64,000 bases of DNA from Nocardia higoensis NBRC 100133 (lineage in GTDB: Bacteria > Actinomycetota > Actinomycetes > Mycobacteriales > Mycobacteriaceae), in assembly GCF_000308595.1 (NCBI RefSeq), contig NZ_BAGA01000130.1, positions 1 to 64,000 of the forward strand, given 5' to 3'. The number at the start of each line of letters is the position of its first letter. Position 1 is the first letter of the stretch. The notes under the pieces are model-generated. The model made no database searches. It saw only the letters and a program-made list of their open reading frames with translations, and was not told the DNA's origin. The position numbers and the translations under genes were made by a program. This document shows positions 8,268 through 17,476 of this stretch, piece after piece.

Positions 8268-9074
8268 CTACCTTTCGCTGTGGTGGCTCTTCACGCTGCT
8301 CATATCGGTGAGGATGGGATATCCGCTGTGGCTCAACGCGTTTCCATGGCCGGTCTGATGGGTGTCGAAAACCGATTGGATGGCGGCGTAGAAGCCTTGG
8401 ATGTCGAGGGTCTGGTTGACAGCTCGCTTCGCTTGGCGGAGGCCGAAGGGTGGCATCCGGGCGATCAGGGCGGCTAGTTCGGCGGTTTCGTCGGCGAGGC
8501 TTTCCAGCGGAACCACGCGGTTGACCATACCGGCCTGGAGGGCTTCCTCGGCGGTGATCGAGCGGCCGGTGAAGAGGATCTCCTTGGCCTTGCGGGCGCC
8601 GAGTTCCCAGGTGTGGCCATGGTATTCGACGCCGCCTATGCCCATCAGGACCACGGGGTCGGAGAACTGGGCATTGTCGGCGGCGATGATGAGGTCGCAC
8701 GGCCAGCACAGGAGCAGGGCGCCCGCGATGCAGCGGCCTTGGACGGCGGCGATGGTGGGTTTGGGGATATTGCGCCAGCGGAGGCTGTATTCGAGGTAGC
8801 GGCGGGATTCGGCGGCGTAGACGAAGTCGAGGGTGATCTTCTCGGGGGCGTCGGCGGGACGGTCTTTGAGGTCGTGACCCGCGGAGAAGTGTTTGCCCGC
8901 GGCGGCCAGGACTATCACCACGACCTCGTCGTCGGTGGCGGCGCGGGTCCAGGCGGCGTCGAGCTCGTCGAGCAGGGCCATGTTCTGGGCGTTGGCCGCC
9001 TCGGGGCGGTTGAGGGTGATGGTGGCTACGCGGCCTTCGGTGCGGTAGTCGATGTACACGGGTGTCGCCTTCAC
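8268..9074 (-). CDS. Enoyl-CoA hydratase/isomerase family protein
   Basis: A 268-residue crotonase-fold protein. It has the first oxyanion segment HFSAGHDLKDR and the second QGRCIAGALLLCWPCDLI, where the residue positions usually holding a catalytic Glu are hydrophobic. It then has FSDPVVLMGIGG and YHGHTWELGARKAKEILFTG, a signature of a subgroup annotated as EchA enoyl-CoA hydratases. The start is GTG 9074, which overlaps the stop of the upstream acyl-CoA dehydrogenase (GTGA). It is the last gene of the long mce-linked unit and probably hydrates the product of the dehydrogenases. The missing Glu suggests a reaction other than standard hydration. Confidence 0.82.
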   Translation of the reverse strand: MKATPVYIDYRTEGRVATITLNRPEAANAQNMALLDELDAAWTRAATDDEVVVIVLAAAGKHFSAGHDLKDRPADAPEKITLDFVYAAESRRYLEYSLRWRNIPKPTIAAVQGRCIAGALLLCWPCDLIIAADNAQFSDPVVLMGIGGVEYHGHTWELGARKAKEILFTGRSITAEEALQAGMVNRVVPLESLADETAELAALIARMPPFGLRQAKRAVNQTLDIQGFYAAIQSVFDTHQTGHGNALSHSGYPILTDMSSVKSHHSER

Positions 9075-10243
9075 GGTCGGGGGAGGCCGAGGACGCGCTC
9101 GGCGATGATGGTGCGCTGGATTTCGGAGGTGCCGCCGGCGATGGTGCCCGCGAAGGTGCGGACGAAGCGCTCGAACCAGCCGGGTGCGGTGTCCTCGAGG
9201 CTGAGGGGGCTGTAGCGGGCCGTGACGCCGGGGTGGTCCAGGCCGCTGGGGCCCGCGGCGGCGAGGGCGTGTTCGGCGCCTGCTTGGACGGCTTCGGAGC
9301 CGAGGAGTTTCAGGACCGAGAGGCCGGGGCCGGCATCCTCGCCGCGGGCCGCCTTGGCCAGGGCCTGGGAGCCGAGCAGGCGCAGGGCGTGGGCGTCCAT
9401 GGCGAGGGTGGCGTAGCGGTTGTCCTCGAGCGGGGTGGTGGGGTGGAAGTCGGCGAGCAGACCGTCGAGTCGGCTGGCGAAGTTGGTCCACAACAGGTTT
9501 CGCTCGTGGCCGAGGGAGCCGTTGGCCACTCGCCAGCCCGCGTTGAGGTCGCCGATCAGATTCTCGGCGCGGACTCGGGCGCCGTCGAAGAAGACCTCGT
9601 TGAAATCGAGGTCGTCGGGGCGGGCGACCGAGGCGAACGGACGGCGGTGCACGCCGGGCAGATCCGTGGGGATCAGCAGGGCGGAGATGCCGCGGTGTTT
9701 GGGCGCGTCGGGGTCGGTGCGGACGAAGGTCAGCAGCACGTCGGCGTCGTGGGCGCCGGAGGTCCAGACCTTCTGGCCGTCAACGACGAAGTGGTCACCT
9801 TCGAGGCGGGCCCGGGTGGTGAGGCCGGCGAGGTCGGAGCCCGCGCCGGGCTCGCTCATGCCGAGGGAGGCGGTGAGGTCGCCACGCAGGATGGGGATGG
9901 CCCACCGCCGCTTCTGTTCTTCGGTGCCGAAGGTGAGCAGGGAGGCGGCGATGATGCCGACGCCCTGCGGGTTGAAGTACTCGTGGATGCCGCGTTCGGC
10001 GAGGGTTTCGCGGTGCACGTATTGCTCGAGGATGCCCGCGTCGCGGCCGCCGTATTCGGGCGGGTTGCCGGGGACCAGCCAGCCGTGGTCGAACTGGGTG
10101 CGCTGCCAGCGCCGGGCCCAGTCGGGGGTGTGCGAGCTGGAGCGGGGGCGTTCGAGGCCTTCGGCGTCGGGCAGATGCTCGTCGAGGAAGGCGATGAGCT
10201 CGGCCCGGAAGGCTTCGACGTCGCTATCGAAGGTGAGCTGCAC
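9071..10243 (-). CDS. Acyl-CoA dehydrogenase (FadE-type, large subunit of a pair)
   Basis: A 390-residue acyl-CoA dehydrogenase that should oxidise an acyl-CoA to the enoyl-CoA with FAD. Features include GMSEPGAGSDLAGLTTRA (FAD/substrate loop), VVDGQKVWTSGA and the C-terminal GTIAGGTSEIQRTIIAERVLGL typical of the family. I choose GTG 10243, with GAGG about 8 nt upstream, over the TTG at 10258; either way it overlaps the preceding dehydrogenase by about 20-35 bp. Pairs of adjacent FadE genes of this size form heterotetramers in mycobacterial steroid side-chain degradation, and the pair here beside an mce operon fits that model. Confidence 0.85.
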   Translation of the reverse strand: MQLTFDSDVEAFRAELIAFLDEHLPDAEGLERPRSSSHTPDWARRWQRTQFDHGWLVPGNPPEYGGRDAGILEQYVHRETLAERGIHEYFNPQGVGIIAASLLTFGTEEQKRRWAIPILRGDLTASLGMSEPGAGSDLAGLTTRARLEGDHFVVDGQKVWTSGAHDADVLLTFVRTDPDAPKHRGISALLIPTDLPGVHRRPFASVARPDDLDFNEVFFDGARVRAENLIGDLNAGWRVANGSLGHERNLLWTNFASRLDGLLADFHPTTPLEDNRYATLAMDAHALRLLGSQALAKAARGEDAGPGLSVLKLLGSEAVQAGAEHALAAAGPSGLDHPGVTARYSPLSLEDTAPGWFERFVRTFAGTIAGGTSEIQRTIIAERVLGLPRP

Positions 10244-11219
10244 GGTGATGCCTCGCAATCGTGGCTCGATGTTCGTCGGTGCCGCCGAGCAGCAGCTCCC
10301 CCGCCTTGGCGCGCTTCAAGGCGAACTGGACGTCGTTCTCCCAGGTGTAGCCCATGGCGCCGAAGAGTTGCAGGCCGTTGCGGAAGACGACGGACTGGCA
10401 TTCGCCCGCGGCGGCTTTGGCCATGACGGCGGCGAGGTGTTTGCGATCGTCGGCCTCGGCGATGGTCAGGGCCGCGAAGTAGGTGAGGGCGCGGGCGCGT
10501 TCGATGGCCACGTGTATGTCGGCCGCTTTGTGGCCGACGGCCTGGAAGGAGCCGATCGGAACGCCGAACTGGCGGCGCTCGCGGACGTGCTCGACGACGA
10601 GGTCGAGGACACGCTGACAGGCGCCGACCATGGTGGCGGCCATGCCGGTGAGGGCGACGGCGCGGGCGTGCGGGATGTCGGCCCGCTGACGGTCGGCGGG
10701 GGTGACCCGAACGCGGTCGAAGACGACATCGGCGATGTGCAGGACCGGGTCGAAGACCGCGGCGCGGCGGATGGTCGAAGCCGCGGCGGGAACAAGGAAT
10801 ACGCCCGCGCCGGTGACGACGGCGAACCGGTCGGCGCGGTCGCCGTCGAGGACGCGGGCGGAGCCGGTGAGGATCCAGTCGCCGCCTTCGCGCGCGGCGG
10901 TGACGCCCTCGTAGACGGCCGCGCCGGCGATGTCGGCGGGCGCCTCAGGGGCCAGTGGGGCGAACTGACTGGTGGTGGCCAGGAAGGGGGTCGGATCGCA
11001 GGCGCGCCCGAGTTCTTCGTGGGCGATGGTCAGCTCGACGGCTTCTCCCGGCTCGGTCATCGCCGTCCAGCCCTGGTCGACGAGCGACTTCCACAACGGG
11101 CCCGGGTCGGCGCCGTGATCGGCGACCTCCCTGATCAACGTGGGCGGGCAGTGCCGGGTGAGTACCTCGCGCACGGTGCTCTGCCAGAACCGCTGATCGG
11201 AGTCGAACTCCAACAGCAT
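10224..11219 (-). CDS. Acyl-CoA dehydrogenase (FadE-type, small subunit of a pair)
   Basis: A 331-residue acyl-CoA dehydrogenase homologue, shorter than canonical enzymes (about 380-400). The N-terminal half is compact. The C-terminal half keeps RQFGVPIGSFQAVGHKAADIH and GLQLFGAMGYTWENDVQFAL followed by KRAKAGELLLG, as in FadE27-like partner subunits. ATG 11219 has a strong AGGGAGG ribosome-binding site. It overlaps the next dehydrogenase, so equal expression as a heteromer is likely. It lies 31 bp after the small protein at 11251-11565. Substrate unknown; a sterol- or terpenoid-derived acyl-CoA is a reasonable guess from context only. Confidence 0.83.
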   Translation of the reverse strand: MLLEFDSDQRFWQSTVREVLTRHCPPTLIREVADHGADPGPLWKSLVDQGWTAMTEPGEAVELTIAHEELGRACDPTPFLATTSQFAPLAPEAPADIAGAAVYEGVTAAREGGDWILTGSARVLDGDRADRFAVVTGAGVFLVPAAASTIRRAAVFDPVLHIADVVFDRVRVTPADRQRADIPHARAVALTGMAATMVGACQRVLDLVVEHVRERRQFGVPIGSFQAVGHKAADIHVAIERARALTYFAALTIAEADDRKHLAAVMAKAAAGECQSVVFRNGLQLFGAMGYTWENDVQFALKRAKAGELLLGGTDEHRATIARHHRAAHLR

Positions 11220-11250
11220 CCGATCGACCTCCCTTGTCCGTTGACGCGAC

Positions 11251-11565
11251 TCAGCGCGCTCGCCACACCTGCATGGCCATCGAGGTGAGATCCAGGGTCG
11301 GGCTCAGCGGCAGCTTGCCGCTCGCGGCGCGCTCCTGGAAGCCACGCAGGACGACATCGGGGTCCTCGCTGAGTTCGTAGATGGCGAGGTAGCGGTGGGT
11401 GGGTTCGCCGCGTCCGGGGACGGGCGCGATCTCGTAGCGGACGCAGTCTTCGATGCCGGGGATGGCGAGCACGTCGTCGCGGTGCTCGGTGTCGTACCAC
11501 TTGTTGAACTCTTCGTCGCGACCTTCGACGGCATTGGTGAAGACGAGCATCTTGGCGTCGGTCAT
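11251..11565 (-). CDS. Small conserved protein of the dimeric alpha/beta-barrel type
   Basis: A 104-residue protein, start ATG 11565. The pattern KMLVFTNAVEGRDEEFNKWY followed by DTEH and IPGIEDCVRYEI resembles small dimeric ferredoxin-fold (EthD/DUF1330-like) proteins, where an Asn-x-Trp-Tyr-x-x-x-His segment follows the first strand. Such proteins often sit in catabolic operons for aromatic or alicyclic compounds, but their roles are rarely known. It lies between mceF and the fadE pair on the same strand, so it is probably co-transcribed with them. Confidence 0.7.
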   Translation of the reverse strand: MTDAKMLVFTNAVEGRDEEFNKWYDTEHRDDVLAIPGIEDCVRYEIAPVPGRGEPTHRYLAIYELSEDPDVVLRGFQERAASGKLPLSPTLDLTSMAMQVWRAR

Positions 11566-11604
11566 GGGTCTTTCCTGTTCTCTCGGGGAATGATTCGGGC
11601 AGGT

Positions 11605-13068
11605 TCAGTGCGGGAGCATGTCGGTCCAGGGGCGGTTCGGCGCCGTCGCGAGATCGCTCTGCCGGTAGACGCGGCCGTCGGAGGCGAGGTAGTCGCCGGT
11701 GGCGGGGTCGTAGCGCGCGGCGCCGATCGCCGGCGGGTTAGGGGCGCTGCGCGCCGGAGCGCTCGCGGGCGCGGTGCCCGGCGGGCTGTTCTGCGCGGGG
11801 ATCGGGCGGGAGTCGGGGGCGATCCCCTGGCCTTCGAGACCGGGATCGCGGGGATAGGGGCCGATCAAGGGCTGCTCGGTGGCCAGCGGCACGAAACCCT
11901 CCTGGCTCTTGCACAATTCGGCGGTCGGGGCGTATTTGCCCGGCTGTCCCGCGCACGGGGTGTTGCGGACGCCGCGGACGGCTATGTCGGAGTCCTGCGG
12001 GAGTTTGCAGTAGAGGCCGTCGGGGGTGTCGAGGGTTTCGGTCTCGTTCGGGGAGCGCCATTCGGTCGGCGGGAGGAAGCCGACCGTGCAGGCGGCGGGA
12101 TCGGACATATTGCCGAAGCGGAAGGTGCCCAGGCCCAGACCGGAGGCGTTCTTGCTCGGCTGCACGGTCTGGATCATCGAGATCGACGGCGGGAGCAGGA
12201 CGAGGAGTTGTTCGAGGCCTGCGTTGTAGGTGACTGCGAGCTGACCGACGCTGGTCAGGTTGGCCAGCAGGACCGGGAGGGTCAGTTCGACGGACTCGAA
12301 CAGGCGGGTCGCCTCGGTCGCGAAGCCGGGGCCCGCGCGCAGGATCGTGCGCAGCTGCGGGTCGTCGGTGACGAGTCGGCCGGTGACACCGGCGAGGCTG
12401 CGGGTCCACACCTGTACGGCGTCGAGGCTGCGGGCCTGGGCGTCGAGCAGGGGCACGGTGTCCTCGACGAAGGTGCGGGCGGCGGCGCCGGAGCCTTCGA
12501 GTTCACCGGCGAGAGTTCGGGTGGAGGACAGTAGCGAATCCAGTTCGTGGCTCGACGATCCCAGGCCGGCGGACAGTTCGCCGAGCAGGTCGTACAGACG
12601 GTCGGTGGGGACGGTGCCGACCATGGCGCTGAGGCTGTCCAACATGGGGCCGACCGGTTGCGGGACATCGGTGTCGCTGCGCGGTATCACCGCGCCCTCG
12701 CGCAGGTAGGGGCCTTCGTCGGTGCGGGGGCGCAGTTCGACGTACTGCTCGCCGACCGCGGAGACGCTGCGGACGAGGGCTTCCAGGTCGGCGGGAATGG
12801 GGTGATCGGTGTCGAGGGTGAGGGTGGCGCGCACGCCGTCGTCGGTGAGCTCGACCGCGGTGACCCTGCCGACCTCCACGCCGCGGTAGGTGACATTGCC
12901 GAAGCGGTAGAGGCCGCCGGTTTCGGGCAGGTCGAGATAGACGGTGATCGAGCCGATGCCGAGCAGTTGCGGCAGTTTCATGTAGACGGTGCCCATGACG
13001 GTCAGGCCGATCACCGACAGGACGGCGAAGATGACGAGCTGGGCGCGGACGAAGCGGGTGAGCAGCAT
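11605..13068 (-). CDS. mceF: MceF family lipid-import protein
   Basis: A 487-residue Mce-family (MlaD-domain) protein, the last of six. The N-terminus has one membrane helix (about residues 8-28). The MCE domain follows (about 35-115) with TYRGVEVGRVTAVELTDDGV and SAVGEQYVELRP, then a long helical region with repeated hydrophobics that would line the transport tunnel. The last roughly 60 residues are Pro/Ala-rich and end GRVYRQSDLATAP then WTDMLPH, as in other MceF proteins. ATG 13068 shares one base with the mceE stop (TGATG), so translation is coupled. It should form part of a hetero-hexameric channel across the periplasm that brings lipids to the YrbE permease. Confidence 0.92.
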   Translation of the reverse strand: MLLTRFVRAQLVIFAVLSVIGLTVMGTVYMKLPQLLGIGSITVYLDLPETGGLYRFGNVTYRGVEVGRVTAVELTDDGVRATLTLDTDHPIPADLEALVRSVSAVGEQYVELRPRTDEGPYLREGAVIPRSDTDVPQPVGPMLDSLSAMVGTVPTDRLYDLLGELSAGLGSSSHELDSLLSSTRTLAGELEGSGAAARTFVEDTVPLLDAQARSLDAVQVWTRSLAGVTGRLVTDDPQLRTILRAGPGFATEATRLFESVELTLPVLLANLTSVGQLAVTYNAGLEQLLVLLPPSISMIQTVQPSKNASGLGLGTFRFGNMSDPAACTVGFLPPTEWRSPNETETLDTPDGLYCKLPQDSDIAVRGVRNTPCAGQPGKYAPTAELCKSQEGFVPLATEQPLIGPYPRDPGLEGQGIAPDSRPIPAQNSPPGTAPASAPARSAPNPPAIGAARYDPATGDYLASDGRVYRQSDLATAPNRPWTDMLPH

Positions 13069-14198
13069 CAGCGGCCTCCCGGTCCGGGCGCGGTGATGCC
13101 CACGCCGAGCGGGTTCGAGGTCTGCTGGGCGTAGCCGGGGTCGCCGACCGCCGCCTGGATGACCGTGTCGGGGTCGGCCCACGGGGTGCCTTGCAGGAGT
13201 TCGCGTTGCAGGCGCGGGATGGTGAGGTCGACGGTGGCGTGCAGGTTGATGTAGTCGCCGCGGACGGCGCGGTCGATCACCGACTGGCCGTAGGGGTAGA
13301 CGGTGGCGTAGGCGAGGCCCGCGTTGAGCAGGGGGCCGACATCGGCGACCGCTTTCAGGGTGGGTTCGAGGTTGCGCAGGTCGGTGATCAGGTCGGCGCT
13401 GATCTCGGTGACCACGCCGGTGGCGGTGTCGCTGAAGACGCGCAGGCGCTCGAGGGCGTCGGTGAGGGCGGGGCGTTCGGCGAGCAGCAGGTCGAGGGTG
13501 GGCGGGAGCATGTCCAGCGCACGGGTGAGGGTCTCGGTCTGGCCTGCGAAGGTCTCCCCCAGCCTGGTCAGCGATTCGATGGCGGCGACGATGTCGGCGC
13601 GTTGCCCGGCGAGGACGGTCATGAAACCGTCGAGGCGGGTCAGCAGGTCGACGACCTGGTCTCGGCGGCCGTCGAGGGCATTGTCGAGTTCGGCGATGAT
13701 GTCGCCCAGCTGCCCGAGGCCGCCGCCGTTGACGACGACCGACAGCGAGGCGAGGGTCTGCTCGGTGGACGGGTAGGTGGAGGCGCGGTTCAGCGGCAGG
13801 CGGGCGCCGGATTCCAGTCGGCCGGTGGGCTGTTCGCCTTCGGGTGTGTTCAGCGCGAGGTGGGTGGAACCGAGCAGGCTGGTCTGGCCGACGGTCGCGA
13901 CGGCATCGGCCGGGACCTCGGTCCCGGGGCGCACCGCCGCTTCGATCACGGCGTGCCAGCCGTCCAAGGCGATGCCGCGGACGCTGCCGACCACCACATC
14001 GTCGACCATGACCGGCGAATTCGGCGTCAGGGTGCCCACATTCGCGATCTCGACGAAAACGATCGTCGCGTCCGAGCCGCGAGCCTGCGCACCCGGCAGC
14101 GGCACCGAATTCACCCCGTGGGCGCCGCAGCCGGTGGCGGTGAGCAGGCACGCCGCGAGGACGAGGCGGCGGCATCGGAACAGTGGAAAGTACTTCAT
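13068..14198 (-). CDS. mceE: MceE lipoprotein (LprK-like) of the Mce complex
   Basis: A 376-residue Mce protein with a lipoprotein signal. Arg-rich start, hydrophobic stretch, then LLTATGCGAHG, with Cys24 the expected lipid-modified residue; MceE proteins are the lipoprotein member of each mce operon. The MCE domain (about 40-120) includes SPVMVDDVVVGSVRGI and GQTSLLGSTHLAL. ATG 14198 lies one base after the mceD stop and has GGAAGG upstream. The fourth- and fifth-sixth-gene order and overlaps match canonical mce operons. Confidence 0.92.
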   Translation of the reverse strand: MKYFPLFRCRRLVLAACLLTATGCGAHGVNSVPLPGAQARGSDATIVFVEIANVGTLTPNSPVMVDDVVVGSVRGIALDGWHAVIEAAVRPGTEVPADAVATVGQTSLLGSTHLALNTPEGEQPTGRLESGARLPLNRASTYPSTEQTLASLSVVVNGGGLGQLGDIIAELDNALDGRRDQVVDLLTRLDGFMTVLAGQRADIVAAIESLTRLGETFAGQTETLTRALDMLPPTLDLLLAERPALTDALERLRVFSDTATGVVTEISADLITDLRNLEPTLKAVADVGPLLNAGLAYATVYPYGQSVIDRAVRGDYINLHATVDLTIPRLQRELLQGTPWADPDTVIQAAVGDPGYAQQTSNPLGVGITAPGPGGR

Positions 14199-14199
14199 G

Positions 14200-15438
14200 T
14201 CAACGCCTTCCGCCGAACAGGATGGCGGCCAGATCAAGCGGGGGCGGCGGCGCCTGCTCGGCGGGGGCCACGACCTGCGGGATCAGGTCCGGCTCGGTGT
14301 AGAGCACCTTCTCCGGGCGCGGGGTGGGGCCGAGGACCGGGTTGATCGAGAAGGGCAGGTAGTTGAAACTCAGCAGCGGCAGGACCGGGCCGAGGTAGTC
14401 ACGACAGGTCTGCGCCGACTGCGCCGAGGACTGCTTGCCGACGGCCTCGATGGCCGAGCAGATGAACTGCACCGGATTCGAGAAGTTGTTCAGTACGAAA
14501 ACGCCCGCTTCGGTGCCGGATTCGGGGTTGTAGATGTTGTAGAAGTTGGCCATGCTCGTCGGGAAGACGTGCAGGAGCTGTTCGAGGTCGTCGCGGTTGT
14601 CGACGAGGTTCTGGGTGACGTTCACCAGTCGGCCGACCTGCTCGCTCGCGCGGTCGCGGTTGTCGGCGACGAAGCGCTGGACCTCGGTCACCGCGAGCGA
14701 GAGTTGTTGCAGGGCGGCGTCGAGGTCGGAGCGGCTGCCGTTGATCACGCTGGTGAGGGTGGCCAGGCGGTCCTGGAACTCGACGATCTGCACATTGCTG
14801 TCACGCAGGGCGGTGACGAACCGCTGCAGGTCGGCCACCGTGGTCACGATGTCGCCGCTGCCGTCGGCGAGGATGCGGCCGACGCCACTGAGCTGCCGCA
14901 GGGTGTCGCGCAGCTTGCCGCCGTTGCCGTCCATGGCGGTGGCGGCGCTGTCGATGAACCGGCCGAGGGAGCTCGAGGAGAGGTCGCCGTCGGGACCCAG
15001 TTCCTCGGACAGTTTCGTCAATTGGGTCTTGACCTCGTCCCATTCGACGGGGACGGCCGTGCGCTCGAGCGGGATCGTCGCGCCGTCGGCCATGGTGGGG
15101 CCCGCACCACGGTAGGCGGGGGTCAGTTGGACGAAGCGGGAGTCGACGAGGCTCTGGGCGACGATGACGGCTTGCGCGTCGGCGGGGATGTCGATGTTCC
15201 GATCGACTTCGAGGGTGACCTCGACGGTGGTGCCGCGCGGTTCGACAGCGGAGATCACGCCGACCGCCACGCCGGAGACGCGCACGTCGTCGCCGGGATA
15301 GACGGCGGTGGCGGTGCTGAACACCGCGTGAATGGTGTTCGGGCCGAATGCCGCTCGCCATCCGGCCGTGCCCGCCGCCACGAGAACGGCGGCCAGGGCG
15401 AGGGCCCCCGCGATGCGAGGAATCTTCATGCGGTTCAT
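14200..15438 (-). CDS. mceD: MceD family lipid-import protein
   Basis: A 412-residue Mce protein: N-terminal membrane helix (about residues 9-28), MCE domain (about 33-115) with VSGVAVGVISAVEPRGTTVE and SLVDSRFVQLTP, then a long alpha-helical region. The tail is Pro-rich (EQAPPPPLDLAAILFGGRR). ATG 15438 overlaps the mceC stop by 4 bp (ATGA). It is the fourth Mce subunit of the predicted hexamer. Confidence 0.92.
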   Translation of the reverse strand: MNRMKIPRIAGALALAAVLVAAGTAGWRAAFGPNTIHAVFSTATAVYPGDDVRVSGVAVGVISAVEPRGTTVEVTLEVDRNIDIPADAQAVIVAQSLVDSRFVQLTPAYRGAGPTMADGATIPLERTAVPVEWDEVKTQLTKLSEELGPDGDLSSSSLGRFIDSAATAMDGNGGKLRDTLRQLSGVGRILADGSGDIVTTVADLQRFVTALRDSNVQIVEFQDRLATLTSVINGSRSDLDAALQQLSLAVTEVQRFVADNRDRASEQVGRLVNVTQNLVDNRDDLEQLLHVFPTSMANFYNIYNPESGTEAGVFVLNNFSNPVQFICSAIEAVGKQSSAQSAQTCRDYLGPVLPLLSFNYLPFSINPVLGPTPRPEKVLYTEPDLIPQVVAPAEQAPPPPLDLAAILFGGRR

Positions 15439-16466
15439 CGCGGCGGCTCCGTGGCGGGTTGCGGCGCACCGAAGGCCTGGTCGATGAACGGCTGGATGAG
15501 GTCGCCGGGGATGAGGTTGGCGACGAAGGCGTTGTAGAACGGGCCGCCGGAAACCGCCTCGCCCTGCGTCATGGCCACTTTCGCCAGGCCGGGCAGAGCG
15601 GCGGCGATATTGTCGCGGTTCTTCTCGAGCATCGCGACCACGGAGTTCAGGCGGTCCAGGGTGGGGGCGAGATCGGCTTCGTTGTCGGCGACCAAGCCGC
15701 GCAGTTGTTCGGCGACAGCGGCGGTGTTCGCCAGCAGGTCGACGATGGCCTGGCGGCGGGCCACCAGGGTCTGCAGCAGCGCGTTCGAGTCCAGGATCAT
15801 CGTGTTCAGTTGCGCGCCGCGGTCGGCGAGAATGCCGGTGACATCGGCGGTGGCGGTGAGCAGGGCGCGCAGGGTCTCGTCGCGGCTGTTGATCGCGCGG
15901 GACAGCTCGGTGAGGCCGTCGAAGGCCGGGCCCAGTTGCGGGGCGATCCGGTCGAGGGTGACGGCCAGGGTGTCCAGGGCCGCGTCCAGGGCGGCGGTAT
16001 CGGTCTCGCCGACATTGGTGGCCAGCTCGCCCACGGCGTCGGTGAGCGAGTACGGCGAGGAGGTGCGCTCGATCGGGACGACATCGCCGGGCCGCAGTAC
16101 TCCCGGTCCGGCGGACACCAGGGTCAGCACTCGCTTGCCGAGTAGGGAGCCGGTTTTGATGTGGACAGAGGTGCCGCCGCCGAGGGTGATCCGGTCGCGG
16201 ACGGTGAAGTCGACCTTCGCGTCGCCGTTGTCCAGGCTCAGCCGGGCGACACTGCCGACGGTGACACCGGAGAGCACGACCTCGTCGCCGACCTCGAGTC
16301 CGCCCGCCTCGGCGAAGACGGCGGTGTAGCGGACGGTGGTGCCCCAGGCGATGAACTGCTGCGACTGCAGGCCGATGGCGATCACGCAGATCACCAGGAC
16401 CACGCCGATCACGCCGTGGCGGGCCAGGTGCGCGCCGCGATACTGCGTCAGGCTCACGGGCTGCAC
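15435..16466 (-). CDS. mceC: MceC family lipid-import protein
   Basis: A 343-residue Mce protein with a membrane helix at about residues 17-37 and an MCE domain (about 42-125) containing VLSGVTVGSVARLSLDNGDA and TGSLLGKRVLTL. The start is GTG 16466, giving a 13-bp overlap with the end of mceB. The C-terminal part is helical and ends with a Pro-rich tail. Third subunit of the complex. Confidence 0.92.
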   Translation of the reverse strand: MQPVSLTQYRGAHLARHGVIGVVLVICVIAIGLQSQQFIAWGTTVRYTAVFAEAGGLEVGDEVVLSGVTVGSVARLSLDNGDAKVDFTVRDRITLGGGTSVHIKTGSLLGKRVLTLVSAGPGVLRPGDVVPIERTSSPYSLTDAVGELATNVGETDTAALDAALDTLAVTLDRIAPQLGPAFDGLTELSRAINSRDETLRALLTATADVTGILADRGAQLNTMILDSNALLQTLVARRQAIVDLLANTAAVAEQLRGLVADNEADLAPTLDRLNSVVAMLEKNRDNIAAALPGLAKVAMTQGEAVSGGPFYNAFVANLIPGDLIQPFIDQAFGAPQPATEPPR

Positions 16467-17476
16467 CGTCCCGTCGTCTGCTCGATCGCGGGCAGCACCA
16501 GCACCTGACCGCTGGGATCGTTGATCCGGACGGTGATGGCGCAGATGTAGTACTGGATGAAATTGCCGTAGGCGCCGGTGCGGACCAGCTTGCGGAAGTT
16601 GCCGGGGGCGCGGCCGAGTGCGTCGTCGAGTACTTGTTTGTCGTTGTCGAGAAGTGGGGCCAGACGTGCCAATTCGTCGACGGTTCCGGCGAGGGGCCCT
16701 CGGGCGTCGACGAGGAGGTCGGCAACGCTCGCGGTGCCCCGGTCGATGGCCTCGACTGCGGCGCCGATGGGATCGCGCTGAGCGGTCAGTTCGCCGACGA
16801 GGCGTTGCAGACGGTCGACGGTGGCGGTGAACTGGTCGCCCTCGGTGCTCAGGGTGTCCATGACGGTGCGGAGGTGGTCGAGCAGGCGCTCGACGACGTC
16901 GTTCTTCTCGGCGAGGGCGGTGGTGAACGAGGCGGTGCCGGCCATGAGCGAGTCGATGGTGTTCTCCCTGCCCTGCACGATCTCGAGCAGCGACCAGGTC
17001 AGCGCGTTCACCTCCTGAGCGTTCAGACCTTGGATCACCGGTTTCAGGCCGCCGATCAGCAGGTCGAGATCGAGTGCGCCCGAGGTCTTCTCGACCGGGA
17101 TGCGGGCGCCGCCGGGCAGCGGTTCGGAGACCCCGGGCGGGTCGGTGAGTTCGAGGTAGCGGTCGCCGACGAGGTTGAGGTAGCGCACGGTGGCCTCGGT
17201 GGCGGTGGTCAGCCGCACGGTGCCGGCGGCGTCGAATTCGACCAGCACGGAGTGGTCTTCGCGCAGTTCGACGCCACGGACGGTCCCGACCGGCACGCCG
17301 GCGATGCGCACGGTGTCGCCGCGGCGCAGGCCCGAGGCATCGGCGAAGACGGCCGAATACCCGGTGGCGCTGCCGCCCCGGTACTGGCCGAACACGAGGA
17401 TCAGCAGGCCCGACAGCACCACCATGACCACGGCGAAGGCACCGAATTTCAGGAGCGGGGCATTGCGGGGGCTCAT
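16454..17476 (-). CDS. mceB: MceB family lipid-import protein
   Basis: A 340-residue Mce protein with a membrane helix at about residues 12-31 and an MCE domain (about 36-115) containing IAGVPVGTVRGVELREDHSV and LVGDRYLELTDPPG. It ends after a Cys-containing segment (YYICAITVRINDPSGQV) that recurs in MceB proteins. ATG 17476 overlaps the mceA stop by 4 bp (ATGA). Second Mce subunit of the operon. Confidence 0.92.
   Translation of the reverse strand: MSPRNAPLLKFGAFAVVMVVLSGLLILVFGQYRGGSATGYSAVFADASGLRRGDTVRIAGVPVGTVRGVELREDHSVLVEFDAAGTVRLTTATEATVRYLNLVGDRYLELTDPPGVSEPLPGGARIPVEKTSGALDLDLLIGGLKPVIQGLNAQEVNALTWSLLEIVQGRENTIDSLMAGTASFTTALAEKNDVVERLLDHLRTVMDTLSTEGDQFTATVDRLQRLVGELTAQRDPIGAAVEAIDRGTASVADLLVDARGPLAGTVDELARLAPLLDNDKQVLDDALGRAPGNFRKLVRTGAYGNFIQYYICAITVRINDPSGQVLVLPAIEQTTGRCSP

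Noticed and set aside
9062..10426. Plus-strand frame of 454 codons over the acyl-CoA dehydrogenase
   Set aside because: Gly/Val/Ala-rich shadow of the minus-strand FadE gene, no motif.
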